Source of the DNA: Mesorhizobium sp. NZP2298
Lineage (GTDB): Bacteria; Pseudomonadota; Alphaproteobacteria; Rhizobiales; Rhizobiaceae
Length of the DNA stretch: 64,000 nt
Direction of reading: 5' to 3'
Assembly: GCF_013170825.1 (NCBI RefSeq)
Contig: NZ_CP033365.1
Coordinates: forward strand, 5,282,001-5,346,000
Shown here: positions 1-8,519 of the stretch, piece after piece
Layout of the letters: the number at the start of each line of letters is the position of its first letter
How positions within the stretch are numbered: position 1 is the first letter of the stretch
The notes under the pieces: generated by a model
The model's database searches: none
What the model was told of the DNA's origin: nothing
What the model saw: only the letters and a program-made list of their open reading frames with translations
Position numbers and translations under genes: made by a program

Positions 1-101
1 CGACATGCATTAGCCGAGGTGCAAATCCACCACGCCGGCTTGCCACGAGGCCCCACGCCGCGATATCCCCGAACGGCAATCCTTCGCGCACGCGGCCCTT
101 C

Positions 102-686
102 ATGCTCAAGAATGCCTTCCTGATGCTGCTTTCGCTTGCCATAGCCATTGGCGGCGGCGGCGCCAGTGTCTGGTATGCGCTGAATATCCAGGACGGCGTC
201 GGGGCGATCCGCATCGGCCAATGGACCGCCTTCCCCGATATCGGCACGCCGGCCGCCGACCCCTATTCCAAGGCGCGCGTGGCGCGCGAGGGCGTGCTGG
301 CGCTCGGCCGCGCCGAGGGCCTGTCCTTCGTCGCGGAAAATGATGCTGCCGGCGACCAGCTCAAGCGGGAATGCAGCTACAGAATAGAGGGCGGATTTCC
401 GACAGCCCGCTTCTGGACGCTCTACGCCGCCGATCAATCGCTCGGCGTCGTCGAGACCGGCAAGCCGCGGCTTGCGGCCCTTCAGTCCTACGAGGTGCTG
501 CGCCAGGCCGACAATTCGGTGATCATTTCAGTCGGCCATCACCCGATGCCCGGCAACTGGCTTTTGACCGACGGTTCCGGCCGGATGTATTTCGTCCTGA
601 CCTTCTACGACACGCCCATCGCCAGCAGCACCGGCCTATCGGACGTTTCGCTGCCCAGGATCGTGAAGGCCGGCTGCGATGCGTAA
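102..686 (+). CDS. DUF1214-type membrane-anchored protein
   Basis: Protein of 194 residues of unknown biochemical role. Residues 5-27 form a hydrophobic N-terminal anchor or uncleaved signal, so the rest probably lies in the periplasm. The remainder matches the small rhizobial DUF1214 family as I recall it; the GIGALRIG-like segment appears here as GVGAIRIGQW, and the end is rich in aromatic and glycine residues. The stop overlaps the next gene, a DUF1254 protein, by 8 bp. The two families commonly occur as a pair, so they are probably co-translated. No clear Shine-Dalgarno precedes the ATG and the frame stays open to the left edge of the window, so the start is tentative. Family call is from memory; function unknown. 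Confidence 0.75.
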   Translation: MLKNAFLMLLSLAIAIGGGGASVWYALNIQDGVGAIRIGQWTAFPDIGTPAADPYSKARVAREGVLALGRAEGLSFVAENDAAGDQLKRECSYRIEGGFPTARFWTLYAADQSLGVVETGKPRLAALQSYEVLRQADNSVIISVGHHPMPGNWLLTDGSGRMYFVLTFYDTPIASSTGLSDVSLPRIVKAGCDA

Positions 687-1248
687 TGTCCCAGCCGCGC
701 TGCGCCGTCTTTTCCATGCCGTCCTGCTCGGCGTTGTCGGCGCCGGCATCGTGCACATCGTGGTGCTGCTTCTGGTGCCGGAATTTTCAGAACGCGACGC
801 CTGGTCGCGCCTGTCCATGGCGTCCGATCTCTACAGAATGAACCGGCTCGATGCCGAGGCGGGCGGCGCGCCGGTGGTGAAATCGGTCGACCCGCTATTC
901 TATGCCACGGCCTGCCGGTTCGACCTCGAGGAAGGAATGGTTCGGATCAAGGCGCCGGGGAACGTCCCCTTCTGGTCGGTCTCGGTCTATGACCGCAGTG
1001 GCCACAATGTCTATTCCTTCAACGATCGTACGGCGACCGGCGGTAAGCTCGACGCGGTTGTGCTGACACCTGCCCAGATGATCGATGTGCGCCAGGACTT
1101 GCCCGAGGATTTGCAGGGGGCGATCTTCGTCGAAGCGCCGATCGACGAGGGCATCTTCGTCATCCGCAGCTTCGTGCCGGACGACAGCTGGAAGCCGATC
1201 GTGTCGCGCTTTCTCGATCAGAGTTCCTGCGAGTTGCAGGATTTCTAA
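679..1248 (+). CDS. DUF1254-type membrane protein
   Basis: Protein of 189 residues with one N-terminal membrane segment (about residues 11-32), followed by a soluble, probably periplasmic domain. It contains the family-like stretches PLFYATACRFDL and FWSVSVYDRSG, typical of the short rhizobial DUF1254 proteins. It starts inside the end of the DUF1214 gene (8-bp overlap), so the two are probably translated together and act in the same process. The pairing of DUF1214 and DUF1254 domains is recurrent in bacteria, sometimes within one polypeptide, but no enzymatic function is established. Function unknown; assignment rests on recognised sequence character and neighbourhood. Confidence 0.75.
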   Translation: MRNVPAALRRLFHAVLLGVVGAGIVHIVVLLLVPEFSERDAWSRLSMASDLYRMNRLDAEAGGAPVVKSVDPLFYATACRFDLEEGMVRIKAPGNVPFWSVSVYDRSGHNVYSFNDRTATGGKLDAVVLTPAQMIDVRQDLPEDLQGAIFVEAPIDEGIFVIRSFVPDDSWKPIVSRFLDQSSCELQDF

Positions 1249-1299
1249 GCCGCTAGCCAAAAACCCAGAGCTGACGGCCTGACGGACCAGGCCGCGGCT

Positions 1300-1485
1300 T
1301 CAGTGATGCGGCACCGGTGTCCGCGGCGATCCCGGCTTGTCGGGCCCGGCCGGCCGCGCTTCAGCGGTGCTGGACCGCTCATAGCGGATGCCGGGAAAGA
1401 TGATGACCGCCGCCGGTATTTCGGTGGTTTGCTTGGCTCGATTGGTCGGTGCCGCACGCGGCACGAAAGACAGTACCATGCCCAT
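1300..1485 (-). CDS. Small conserved hypothetical protein
   Basis: A 61-residue protein starting MGMVLSFVPR and containing a central AAVIIFPGIRYER segment. Short proteins of this pattern (an N-terminal LSFVPR and an internal IIFPGIRYE) recur in Rhizobiales as far as I recall; their function is unknown. The ATG at 1485 is preceded by AGGA about a dozen bases upstream. A longer reading from 1542 exists but the added residues look non-coding. The gene converges on the DUF1254 gene and is divergent from the DUF2336 gene. The C-terminal third is proline- and arginine-rich and probably disordered. Confidence 0.55.
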   Translation of the reverse strand: MGMVLSFVPRAAPTNRAKQTTEIPAAVIIFPGIRYERSSTAEARPAGPDKPGSPRTPVPHH

Positions 1486-1558
1486 GATTCGCGCATTCCT
1501 CTCGGTTTCCCCGGAGCACAACGCAACGCCTCCAAATATCATTAAGGCCGGCAGAGGG

Positions 1559-1574
1559 TTAACGGAGCGCTAAC
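1559..1574 (+). promoter_or_regulatory. Candidate CtrA-binding box
   Basis: The sequence TTAA-CGGAGCG-CTAAC fits the CtrA consensus TTAA-N7-TTAAC with one mismatch (C for T). It lies between the divergent small gene (start 1485) and the DUF2336 gene (start 1696), about 120 bp upstream of the latter. A DivJ-like kinase is encoded 2.2 kb away, which makes CtrA-pathway control plausible, but a single degenerate site is weak evidence. Confidence 0.3.
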
Positions 1575-1695
1575 GGATCACCGCTAACTTGATCTTTGTC
1601 TTGAGGTCTGGACGTTCTGACCAAGGCAATCGCGAAACCGACATGGTCCCGGTCGAGCGTGATCAAGGCTTTGTATCGAGTATCGGGTATCCTTC

Positions 1696-2730
1696 GTGTC
1701 ATCTTCGGACTTCAGGCAAATCGCGATACGGACCGAATCAGGCAAGGCCGAAAGGCTGTTCCGTGCCGCAGTGTCGGCGTTCTGCTCGCTGACCCGCCCA
1801 TCGCGCCGCGAGATCGGCCAGCTCGAGGACCTGACGCTGCCGCTGTTCGATGATGTGTCCGTCGAATCGCGGCGCTATGTGGCCGCTGCCCTTTCCGAAT
1901 GTGAATATGCTCCCGCCGCGTTGGTGCGGCGCCTGTGCGAGGAACCGGTCGACATCGCCGCGCCGCTGCTGATCCGTTCGCGCGCCGTCAGCGATATCGA
2001 CCTCATCGCGCTGATCGGCCGGCACGGGCTGCCGCATGCGCGCGCCATCGCACGCCGCAAGGACCTGAACCCGACCATCGCCGATCTGATCAGGGTGCTC
2101 GAAAGACCGACTCTGGTGCGGGTGCGGGATCCGGAGGTGCAAGCCCCCGCGGCACCAGCCGCCGCGCTCGTCAATGCGGAAGCGGCAGAGGACAGCGCGA
2201 CAGCACAACAGGCCCCTGGCATTGCCGCCGAGAATGCACGGCGCAGGCTGCGCTCCATGATGCGCACCGGCGACGAAGCCTTGGCGGCGAGGGTCGATGC
2301 GTTCCCCGGTTCGGATACCTATGTCAAACTGCGCGAGACGGCGCTGACCGGAAACGCCGCGTTCTTCCAGACCGCGCTTGCGGACGCCCTCGACATTGAT
2401 TTCTCGACCGCGCGCTCGCTGACCGCCAACCAGAACTATGCCTCACTGCTCGCGGCGCTGCGTTCGCTCGACCTCAGCGAGGACCGGGCCTTCCTGATCA
2501 CCGTCGCCATATATCCCAGCCTGTTTCCGCATCCGCAGGCCATCCGCACCTATCTCGACCGCTACCGCCTGCTGCATCGCGATGTGGCACTGGACAAGGT
2601 GCGGGGTTGGAAGGCCGAGACGGTGTCCAGGATGGTTCGTGACGCCTCACCGGCGAACAGCGACAGCCGCAAGGCCTCGAACAGCGACGATGTCGCCGCC
2701 CCCGTCCTCAGGGCGTCTTCACGGAAATAA
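1696..2730 (+). CDS. DUF2336 family protein
   Basis: A 344-residue, alpha-helical, HEAT-like protein. Residues about 25-150 carry the DUF2336 pattern (VSVESRRYVAAALSECEYAP, then VDIAAPLLIRSRAVSDIDLIAL), with a second helical block around residues 185-310. No membrane segment or catalytic motif is visible; the C-terminus is low-complexity and charged. DUF2336 proteins are widespread in alphaproteobacteria and lack a defined reaction. The start is a GTG followed by codons for SSSDF. The last 23 bp overlap the 3' end of the convergent DUF1491 gene. A possible CtrA box lies upstream. Confidence 0.8.
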   Translation: MSSSDFRQIAIRTESGKAERLFRAAVSAFCSLTRPSRREIGQLEDLTLPLFDDVSVESRRYVAAALSECEYAPAALVRRLCEEPVDIAAPLLIRSRAVSDIDLIALIGRHGLPHARAIARRKDLNPTIADLIRVLERPTLVRVRDPEVQAPAAPAAALVNAEAAEDSATAQQAPGIAAENARRRLRSMMRTGDEALAARVDAFPGSDTYVKLRETALTGNAAFFQTALADALDIDFSTARSLTANQNYASLLAALRSLDLSEDRAFLITVAIYPSLFPHPQAIRTYLDRYRLLHRDVALDKVRGWKAETVSRMVRDASPANSDSRKASNSDDVAAPVLRASSRK

Positions 2731-3055
2731 GCTCTTCGACCGGAACAGTCCCGGCCTCGATCTCGACCACCCAGATGTCCGGATCGAATTTTTTTTCCCT
2801 CTCAAGACGGGCGTCCAGCACGGCCGGATCGTCGCCGGCGGCGAGAAGGCTGAAGAAACGGTCATCGGGCTTGGCCGAATCATAACTTGTCTGCGGCGCC
2901 GGTCCGTAAAGGGCGATTTCACCCAGCCTGCCCCGCGCCAACACGAAGACAGCGCCGGCCTCGGTCGCGCCACGGTTGACCACGGCGGCAAATCCGCCAG
3001 CGCCGAAAACGCGGCGCACCAAGGCGGAAACCCACAGATCCGATGTGACGCGCAT
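2708..3055 (-). CDS. DUF1491 family protein
   Basis: A 115-residue soluble protein beginning MRVTSDLWVSALVRRVF and containing a Gly-Ala-rich strand (GGFAAVVNRGATEAGAVFV) followed by a GPAPQTSYD segment. This is the pattern of the small DUF1491 family of alphaproteobacteria. The family has no established function. The length is normal for the family. It is convergent with the DUF2336 gene, with a 23-bp overlap of coding ends, and lies 68 bp upstream of the stop of the peptidoglycan-binding protein gene on the same strand. Confidence 0.8.
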   Translation of the reverse strand: MRVTSDLWVSALVRRVFGAGGFAAVVNRGATEAGAVFVLARGRLGEIALYGPAPQTSYDSAKPDDRFFSLLAAGDDPAVLDARLEREKKFDPDIWVVEIEAGTVPVEELISVKTP

Positions 3056-3123
3056 GAAAACTCCGCAAGCCGTGCGGGCTATCTAGCGATAATTCCACCG
3101 CTCGGCGAGCCGTCATTTCCCGA

Positions 3124-3921
3124 TCAGTTGGTCAGGCCGATCTCGCGCATCTTGACGTAGACGATCTCGTCGGGCTCGCCGGTCTGCGGCAGGCCGAACA
3201 GCGACTGGAATTCCTTGATCGCCGCCTTGGTGCGCGCGCCGACGACACCATCCAACCGCATGTCGTCATTGCCGAACGCCTTGAGTCCGGCCTGGATCTT
3301 GACGATGCGGGGGTCGGGTCCCTGGGTCGGGGCGGTATCCGCCTGCCCGGAATTCGCCTGCCCGGAATTTGTCTGCAGGGACACCGGGACGGCGGCCTGC
3401 GTATCCGGGCGAGGTTGCGGTTTGGGCACGGAGGCGGTCTTCGGCGTTGCGCCAAGCTGATCGAGCAACAGGGCATCGATCTCGCCGGAAGCGTTGAGCC
3501 CGACCTTCTGCTGGTAGGCCTGTATGGCCTTGCGCGTGTTGGGCCCGGAAATGCCGTCGACCGTGCCGGAATAGAAGTCGAGATCCTTCAATATGCCTTG
3601 CACCTGCTCGACCACCGGGTCGCCCTTCATCGGGGCGGGCGCCGCATTGGGCCGCACGATGTTGATCGTCGTCTCCGGTTCGTCGGAGGCAGTGTGCGGA
3701 AAACCCTGGAAATTGCGGGTGGCGAAGAACGCCCCGGCATGCGGGAAAGGCTGATACCACAGCGCATTCGCCGAGACATAGAATAGCGTCACCAGGAATG
3801 CCGTCGATCCGCCCACCAGCACGGGATTGCGCGAAATCATGCCGCCGACGGCCATGGCGCCGTCCTGGAAGGCGTTGCTGCGGCGTTTGACCGCCTTAGG
3901 CTGTTTTGCGGAGCGAGCCAT
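3124..3921 (-). CDS. Membrane-anchored peptidoglycan-binding protein
   Basis: A 265-residue protein with a basic cytoplasmic tail (MARSAKQPKAVKRR), one membrane span at about 33-54, and two predicted peptidoglycan-binding (PG_binding_1) repeats in the periplasmic part: about 103-160 (VQGILKDLDFYSGTVDGISG) and about 205-262 (IQAGLKAFGNDDMRLDGVVG). They are joined by a Pro/Gln-rich linker. It probably anchors to the cell wall without enzymatic activity. Its ATG lies 26 bp inside the end of the upstream histidine-kinase gene and has a strong Shine-Dalgarno (AAAGGGGA), which indicates translational coupling and suggests a shared role at the envelope. Confidence 0.85.
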   Translation of the reverse strand: MARSAKQPKAVKRRSNAFQDGAMAVGGMISRNPVLVGGSTAFLVTLFYVSANALWYQPFPHAGAFFATRNFQGFPHTASDEPETTINIVRPNAAPAPMKGDPVVEQVQGILKDLDFYSGTVDGISGPNTRKAIQAYQQKVGLNASGEIDALLLDQLGATPKTASVPKPQPRPDTQAAVPVSLQTNSGQANSGQADTAPTQGPDPRIVKIQAGLKAFGNDDMRLDGVVGARTKAAIKEFQSLFGLPQTGEPDEIVYVKMREIGLTN

Positions 3922-5701
3922 TTCTGTCCCCTTTCGCCCTCGTCACCGGCATCGTCAGCACCCCTGCCTCGTTCGCCGGGCGCCCCTTCGGCCCGTTGAC
4001 CGGCAGGCTGATGGTCACCGTGGTGCCCTCGCCCGGCATGCTTTCGATCGACATGGTGCCTTCGTGAAGCCCCACCAGCCCCTTCACCAGTGAAAGGCCA
4101 AGACCGGTCCCCTCGAAACGGCGCGTATAGTCGTTCTGGATCTGCATGAAGGGCTTGCCGAGGTTGGCGAAGTCCTCCTCGGCGATGCCGATGCCGGTGT
4201 CCCTGACCCAGAAATGCAGGCGCGAGCCGATCCGCTTGGCACCAACGACGACGTCGCCGCCATCGGGCGTGAACTTGATCGCATTGGAGACGAGATTGAT
4301 GAGGATCTGCTGCACCGCGCGGCGATCGGCGTTGATGTCGCCGGCGTCGGGAGCGATCTGCGTCTGCAGGTCGATGTTCTTGGTCTGCGCCTGCAACCGC
4401 ATCATCGACTGGCACATCTCGACGGCTTCCATGAACCGGAACGGCTCCGGTTCCGCCGTGTAGGCGCCCGATTCGATCCTCGACACGTCGAGTATGGATG
4501 TCACCACGGCCAGAAGATGCTGGCCTGAATCCCGCACAAGGCCGACATACTCTTTCTGGCGCGGATCCTTGAAGGCGCCGAACATCTCATGCAGCAGCAT
4601 GTCCGAGAAGCCGATGATGGCGTTCAGCGGCGTGCGCAGTTCATGGCTGACCACCGCCAGGAATCGGCCCTTGGCCACTTCGGCGGCGGCTGCCACCTCA
4701 TTGGCCTGTGCGAGTTCTCCGCGCAGCCGGGCTGTTTCGTCATTTTCGCGCAGGACCAGCGTGAAGACATCGCCCTGCTCACCGCGCACCAGTTCCAGCA
4801 GGAACGGCCGATAATTATCGGCCATCAGGCGATTGTCATTCTGGCCGTTGCCGTTCTGGGGCAGCCTGATGCGCAGTTCGAGGCGGCGCGACAGGGCACC
4901 ATCACGCATGTCGGCAAGGGCGCTGAGATAGGAGACACGGTCCGACAGATGGACGCGGTCGAAGAAGCCCGTTCCGGAAAGCAGTTCAGGAGGCAATTTC
5001 AAAAGCGTGCGCGCCTTGGCGGACGCGTCCAGGACTTCACCGTGTCGGGCGACCCGCATGACCACCGCGTCGATGATGTCTTCCAGCCTGTCGCCCGGAT
5101 CCAGCGTATCAGCCGCACCGGTGGTGTCGCGAAACGCCGATACGCGCGGGATGAGCGTCAGTGCCCAGGCCAACGGCACCAGCCAATGCCAGGCCGCGAT
5201 CTGCGCGCCCGCGAAGGGCAGGAAGGCCGCTGCCAGAGGCTGAAGGGCAATGGCGGCTATGGCCGATACCGCCCCCCACAGGGCCGCGCGGCGCGAAGTG
5301 CCGATCCACCAGGCTTCGAAAGGCAGCGCCAGGGCAAGCACGGCGACGGGAGAACTCAACCCGCCGGCGGCGGTGATGAGGCCGCCAAGGGCAACAGCCG
5401 CCATCGCGAGGGCGACCGGGGCCGCCGCGGCCATCTTGCCGGTCGCCGCCACCAGCAAGGCGACGAACCAGCACAGACCGAAGGCGGCGAAGATGGCGGC
5501 CATTGTCACAGCGGCGCCCATGCCTGATGTGACCAGCGTGACCGCGGCACCGGCGGCAAAGAATGGCGCCGCCAACATGACGCCGATGAAACGGCGCTGG
5601 CGTTCGCGGCCGCTCTGCCCAAGAATGGAGGGATGGACCATACGTTCGCAACCGGCGGCAATCGCGCCTGGCAATTCAGCGTATCTGGCCTTGATCGGCA
5701 T
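3896..5701 (-). CDS. Membrane sensor histidine kinase, DivJ-like
   Basis: Two-component sensor kinase of 601 residues from this start. Several hydrophobic segments (about 35-185) are followed by a PAS-like region (about 200-330, ARHGEVLDASAKARTLLKL). The dimerisation/phosphoacceptor box VVSHELRTPLNAIIGFSDM has its histidine near residue 353. The HATPase domain shows N-box NLVSNAIKFTPDGG, G1 DTGIGI and G2 GTGLGLSLVKGL. The architecture and the N-terminal CERMVHPS segment resemble rhizobial DivJ, which acts in the DivK/CtrA cell-cycle pathway; this is an inference, and PleC/PdhS-type kinases are alternatives. The start is uncertain: in-frame ATGs also exist at 5776 and 5830. Neither 5701 nor 5776 has a strong ribosome-binding site. 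Confidence 0.8.
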   Translation of the reverse strand: MPIKARYAELPGAIAAGCERMVHPSILGQSGRERQRRFIGVMLAAPFFAAGAAVTLVTSGMGAAVTMAAIFAAFGLCWFVALLVAATGKMAAAAPVALAMAAVALGGLITAAGGLSSPVAVLALALPFEAWWIGTSRRAALWGAVSAIAAIALQPLAAAFLPFAGAQIAAWHWLVPLAWALTLIPRVSAFRDTTGAADTLDPGDRLEDIIDAVVMRVARHGEVLDASAKARTLLKLPPELLSGTGFFDRVHLSDRVSYLSALADMRDGALSRRLELRIRLPQNGNGQNDNRLMADNYRPFLLELVRGEQGDVFTLVLRENDETARLRGELAQANEVAAAAEVAKGRFLAVVSHELRTPLNAIIGFSDMLLHEMFGAFKDPRQKEYVGLVRDSGQHLLAVVTSILDVSRIESGAYTAEPEPFRFMEAVEMCQSMMRLQAQTKNIDLQTQIAPDAGDINADRRAVQQILINLVSNAIKFTPDGGDVVVGAKRIGSRLHFWVRDTGIGIAEEDFANLGKPFMQIQNDYTRRFEGTGLGLSLVKGLVGLHEGTMSIESMPGEGTTVTISLPVNGPKGRPANEAGVLTMPVTRAKGDRNGSLRKTA

Positions 5702-6174
5702 CAATTCAACGCACTCGCACTCGTCGTGAACAGCTCTGCTTTTGCAGATTGTTTTGATTGGCTCTGAAACTCTCATCCAGCGTTTAAGGAATGGATAAGG
5801 CAGCGCCGACCAAAGCCCGGCCTGCGGCAAATATCGGGACGGCGACGGCCGAAAACCCGGGCAAATGCCGCCATAGTAAATGGAGGGTTATCTCCGAACG
5901 CCCACCGTCGGCGGACCATGGATGGGAATAGAACCGCCCCAATCCGAGGAAACATCAATGGAAACAAGCAGATCGATGGTTATCAGAAAGTAACGAAAAT
6001 CGTCCCGATATGAAACAAATCCACTGCAAAACGCTTTGTTTCGAATTTGCCTAAAATTTGAGGAAAATTCTCTGCGAACCTGCAAGCCGTCCTTTGTGCC
6101 TGTGTGCCAAGATCCTGCCCATAAAAGAGGTCATGCCATGTGACGCATGATCCGGTCACGACGAGAGGCGAGGC
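5702..6174. other. Intergenic region between divergent genes
   Basis: About 470 bases separating the histidine-kinase gene (minus) from the DUF5330 gene (plus). The left part could encode an N-terminal extension of the kinase. The stretch 5960-6075 is clearly AT-richer than its surroundings and probably holds the divergent promoters. No tRNA, hairpin terminator or convincing small gene was recognised here. Confidence 0.5.
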
Positions 6175-6525
6175 ATGTTCTTTCTGATAAGAATGGCTTT
6201 CTGGTTTTCACTGGTGCTGCTGGCGCTGCCGCTGAGTGTCGGTTCCGAGGAGCCCGGGCAGGAAAGCGTCGGGCCGATCCAGGCCCTGTTCGCGGCACGC
6301 GACGCGGTGGGTGACATTGCCGGCATCTGCGAGCGCAAGCCCGACGTCTGTGAAACCGGCAAGTCGGCGATGCACACCATCACCGCACGCGCCAAGGAGA
6401 CGGCCAAGATCGCGGCCGCCATGCTGGACGACAAGTCCGCCGGCCCCGACACCTCGACAATGACGGGCAGCGTGCCGGAAGAGATCGTCTTGCCCGAGAC
6501 CGTCAACCTGCCGGTAAAGAACTAG
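6175..6525 (+). CDS. DUF5330-type small secreted protein
   Basis: A 116-residue protein with an N-terminal hydrophobic signal or anchor (MFFLIRMAFWFSLVLLALPL) and a short exported domain containing two cysteines (ICERKPDVCETG), possibly a disulfide. The pattern SVGPIQALFAARDAVGDIAGIC is what I recall for the rhizobial DUF5330 family. Function is unknown. The start has a purine-rich GAGGCGAGG just upstream. A strong intrinsic terminator follows at 6559-6608, so the gene is probably monocistronic. Confidence 0.75.
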   Translation: MFFLIRMAFWFSLVLLALPLSVGSEEPGQESVGPIQALFAARDAVGDIAGICERKPDVCETGKSAMHTITARAKETAKIAAAMLDDKSAGPDTSTMTGSVPEEIVLPETVNLPVKN

Positions 6526-6558
6526 ACTGCCGATAAGGAATTAAGCCGTCTCGACGGC

Positions 6559-6608
6559 ACACCGCGGGCCGTCTGCCCTCTCGACGCCCGCGGTGTCCTT
6601 GTTTTTTC
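6559..6608 (+). terminator. Intrinsic terminator after the DUF5330 gene
   Basis: A perfect 11-bp stem (ACACCGCGGGC at 6559-6569, GCCCGCGGTGT at 6586-6596) with a 16-base loop is followed by CCTTGTTTTTT. This is the classical rho-independent layout for the plus strand, 33 bp after the stop codon. Confidence 0.85.
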
Positions 6609-6644
6609 CGTGACGCGGCACTGCTGCGTGATTATATCCGGGTC

Positions 6645-7073
6645 ATGACGACCACGATCCAGACGATCCGCGACGACTTCTCCTTCCTTGATGAGTGGGA
6701 GGATCGCTATCGTTACGTCATCGAGCTCGGCGAAGCGCTGCCTCCCTTCCCCGATGCGGAACGCAACACCGCCAACAAGGTGCCAGGTTGCGTCAGCCAG
6801 GTCTGGCTGACCACCGAACGGGGACCGGGCAGCGATCCGGTCATTACATTCACCGGCGATTCGGACGCCCATATCGTGCGCGGGCTGGTCGCGATCATGC
6901 TGGCGCTGTTTTCCGGAAGGACCGCCAGCGAAATCCAGAAAACCGATGCGGAAGCAACGCTGAAGGCACTCGGCCTGGACGAACACCTGTCGCCCCAGCG
7001 CGCCAATGGTCTCCGCTCGATGGTCAAGCGCATCAAGCGCGATGCCGAGGCGGCACTCAAGCAGACCGCCTGA
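6645..7073 (+). CDS. sufE: SufE-family sulfur acceptor protein
   Basis: A 142-residue SufE protein. SufE accepts persulfide sulfur from the cysteine desulfurase SufS and passes it to the SufBCD scaffold during Fe-S cluster assembly in the cytoplasm. The family signature is visible: DEWEDRYRYVIELGEALPP near the N-terminus and NKVPGCVSQVW, where Cys49 is the persulfide-carrying cysteine, followed by the helical half containing AHIVRGLVAIMLALFSG. The length is typical. It stands alone here, with no suf operon neighbours in the window, which is common in rhizobia. It converges on the mucR gene. Confidence 0.92.
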   Translation: MTTTIQTIRDDFSFLDEWEDRYRYVIELGEALPPFPDAERNTANKVPGCVSQVWLTTERGPGSDPVITFTGDSDAHIVRGLVAIMLALFSGRTASEIQKTDAEATLKALGLDEHLSPQRANGLRSMVKRIKRDAEAALKQTA

Positions 7074-7111
7074 CGCCCCTGTCGGCCAACAATCGTGTCC
7101 CCAAAAGTCAA

Positions 7112-7131
7112 ACGGCGCCCGAAGGCGCCGT
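7112..7131 (-). terminator. Hairpin between sufE and mucR
   Basis: ACGGCGCC and GGCGCCGT form a perfect 8-bp stem around a CGAA loop. In minus-strand orientation it is followed by TTGACTTTTGG, a modest T-rich tail. It lies between the convergent stops of sufE and mucR and probably terminates mucR, possibly both. Confidence 0.6.
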
Positions 7132-7161
7132 CGATGTCGGTTCGACCTGACAGCGCAGCGA

Positions 7162-7587
7162 CTATCGCGCCTTGCGCTTGCGGCCGAGGCCCATCTTCTT
7201 GGCAAGCTGCGAGCGGGCCGCCGCATAGTTCGGGGCAACCATCGGGTAGCTCGGGTCGAGGTTCCACTTTTCGCGATACTGGTCCGGCGTCAGATCATAG
7301 TGGGTCATCAGGTGACGCTTGAGCGACTTGAACTTCTTGCCGTCTTCAAGACAGACAATGTAGTCGTCATGAACCGAGCGCTTCGGATTGACAGCCGGCT
7401 TCTGCTTGTCGGCAGGGGGCTGTTCGGCGGTACCGCCCACGCGCCCGAGAGCGGCATGGACATCGGATATGAGGTTCGGCAGTTCGCCGACCGGGACGGG
7501 ATTGTTGCTGACATAGGCGGCCACCACATCGGCGGTCAGCTCGATCAGCGCATCATTGTTTCTGGAAGGTGTTTCGACAATATCCAC
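7162..7587 (-). CDS. mucR: MucR/Ros-family transcriptional regulator
   Basis: Ros/MucR regulators bind AT-rich promoters and control exopolysaccharide, motility and cell-cycle genes. From the GTG at 7587 the protein has 141 residues, with the family N-terminus [17 protein letters not shown] and C-terminal core [22 protein letters not shown]. The zinc-finger region [18 protein letters not shown] has Cys79, Asp82, His92 and His96: the second metal-ligand cysteine of Ros is Asp here, a variant I recall for other Mesorhizobium homologues. The GTG start matches family length and has GAAG upstream; an ATG at 7650 would add an atypical Cys-rich tail. The AT-rich upstream region could be an autoregulatory target. 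Confidence 0.88.
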   Translation of the reverse strand: MDIVETPSRNNDALIELTADVVAAYVSNNPVPVGELPNLISDVHAALGRVGGTAEQPPADKQKPAVNPKRSVHDDYIVCLEDGKKFKSLKRHLMTHYDLTPDQYREKWNLDPSYPMVAPNYAAARSQLAKKMGLGRKRKAR

Positions 7588-8035
7588 GATCTTCAGGCCC
7601 CAACAAGAGTTACGTCGGTCTGTGCCCCTTTTACAGGCAGGGCATTGCACGAATTTATGAAGGTAGAATTTCCTCGATTCGTGTCACGGTCGCATCAATG
7701 CGACCATAGCGCAAGTAAGTCAATTCTCTCTTTGCATTATATTTACGAAAGTTGATCAACTATTGGCCAATCAGCTTCAATCTTTCGTGCATTATGTAAT
7801 TTTTCGATATTTCGCGCCCCAAACCGGCAAAGGCTGACGTTACGTCAGATCATCGTTACATTCGCGACAACTCACAAGACAGATTTCAATGCTCCGGTTT
7901 GCTTTGCCATCGGGCGAACAGTCTTGGTTGTCACATCCGCCCGCAAAACCACAGGTTGCCGCCGCATTTTCGGGCAGGCGACCAAGGCGACATGTCCGCC
8001 AGCCGGCCGCCTCGGGGCCAATCGATGCCGCTCGA
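7588..8035. other. AT-rich intergenic region upstream of mucR
   Basis: About 450 bases without a credible gene. Bases 7670-7860 are markedly AT-rich (runs such as TTTGCATTATATTTACGAAAG), the kind of sequence that MucR/Ros proteins bind, and probably contain the mucR promoter. Bases 7880-8035 return to the usual GC content. Reading frames here have no ribosome-binding sites or recognisable domains. Confidence 0.5.
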
Positions 8036-8407
8036 TCAATACGGGGTGATGAACTTGCCATAGGCCCAGCCGGTGACGAAGGTGCCGTTCTTGGCTGGAT
8101 CATGCCAGATCTCACACCAGCGATAGCGAACGGTCCGCCGTTGCTTCCATGCCGGTTGATTGGCGATGTCGAGCAGGTTTATGCCATCGGTGCATCGTCC
8201 GGTCATCTGCAGGACGGTCCCGTTCGGGTATGCGGCCTGCTTCTGGGATGTGGTTGATGGATATTTACGCACGTTGAGCGTGTCGCCGAACGGTAAATTG
8301 GCCACTTGCCAAGCCGCGAATACGGTCGCATGAGACTGGCCGGCAAAGACCAGTGTTAGCGAAGCAACGGCGAAAGTCGCGGCAATCCGAGACCGAATGG
8401 TCATCAT
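8036..8407 (-). CDS. Secreted SH3-like domain protein
   Basis: A 123-residue exported protein. Residues 1-27 are a cleavable signal peptide ending QSHA, so it is periplasmic or extracellular. The mature part shows a bacterial SH3 pattern: LPFGDTLNVRKYPSTTSQ (the usual LNVRxxPS motif) through VTGWAYGKFI at the C-terminus (the GWV.. motif). Two cysteines (GRCTDG, YRWCEIW) may form a disulfide. Such domains bind cell-wall peptides or proteins. GGAGGAAAG directly precedes the ATG, supporting this start. Single gene; the partner is unknown. Confidence 0.85.
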   Translation of the reverse strand: MMTIRSRIAATFAVASLTLVFAGQSHATVFAAWQVANLPFGDTLNVRKYPSTTSQKQAAYPNGTVLQMTGRCTDGINLLDIANQPAWKQRRTVRYRWCEIWHDPAKNGTFVTGWAYGKFITPY

Positions 8408-8519
8408 CTTTCCTCCCGGCCCATCTCAAGGAGCCGACACCACCTCTAGGCTGCAGCCCTTGAACCCACCCTGATCGGCGTGTTCATTCACCATTCAAGA
8501 TATTCCACAGCGAGACGCA

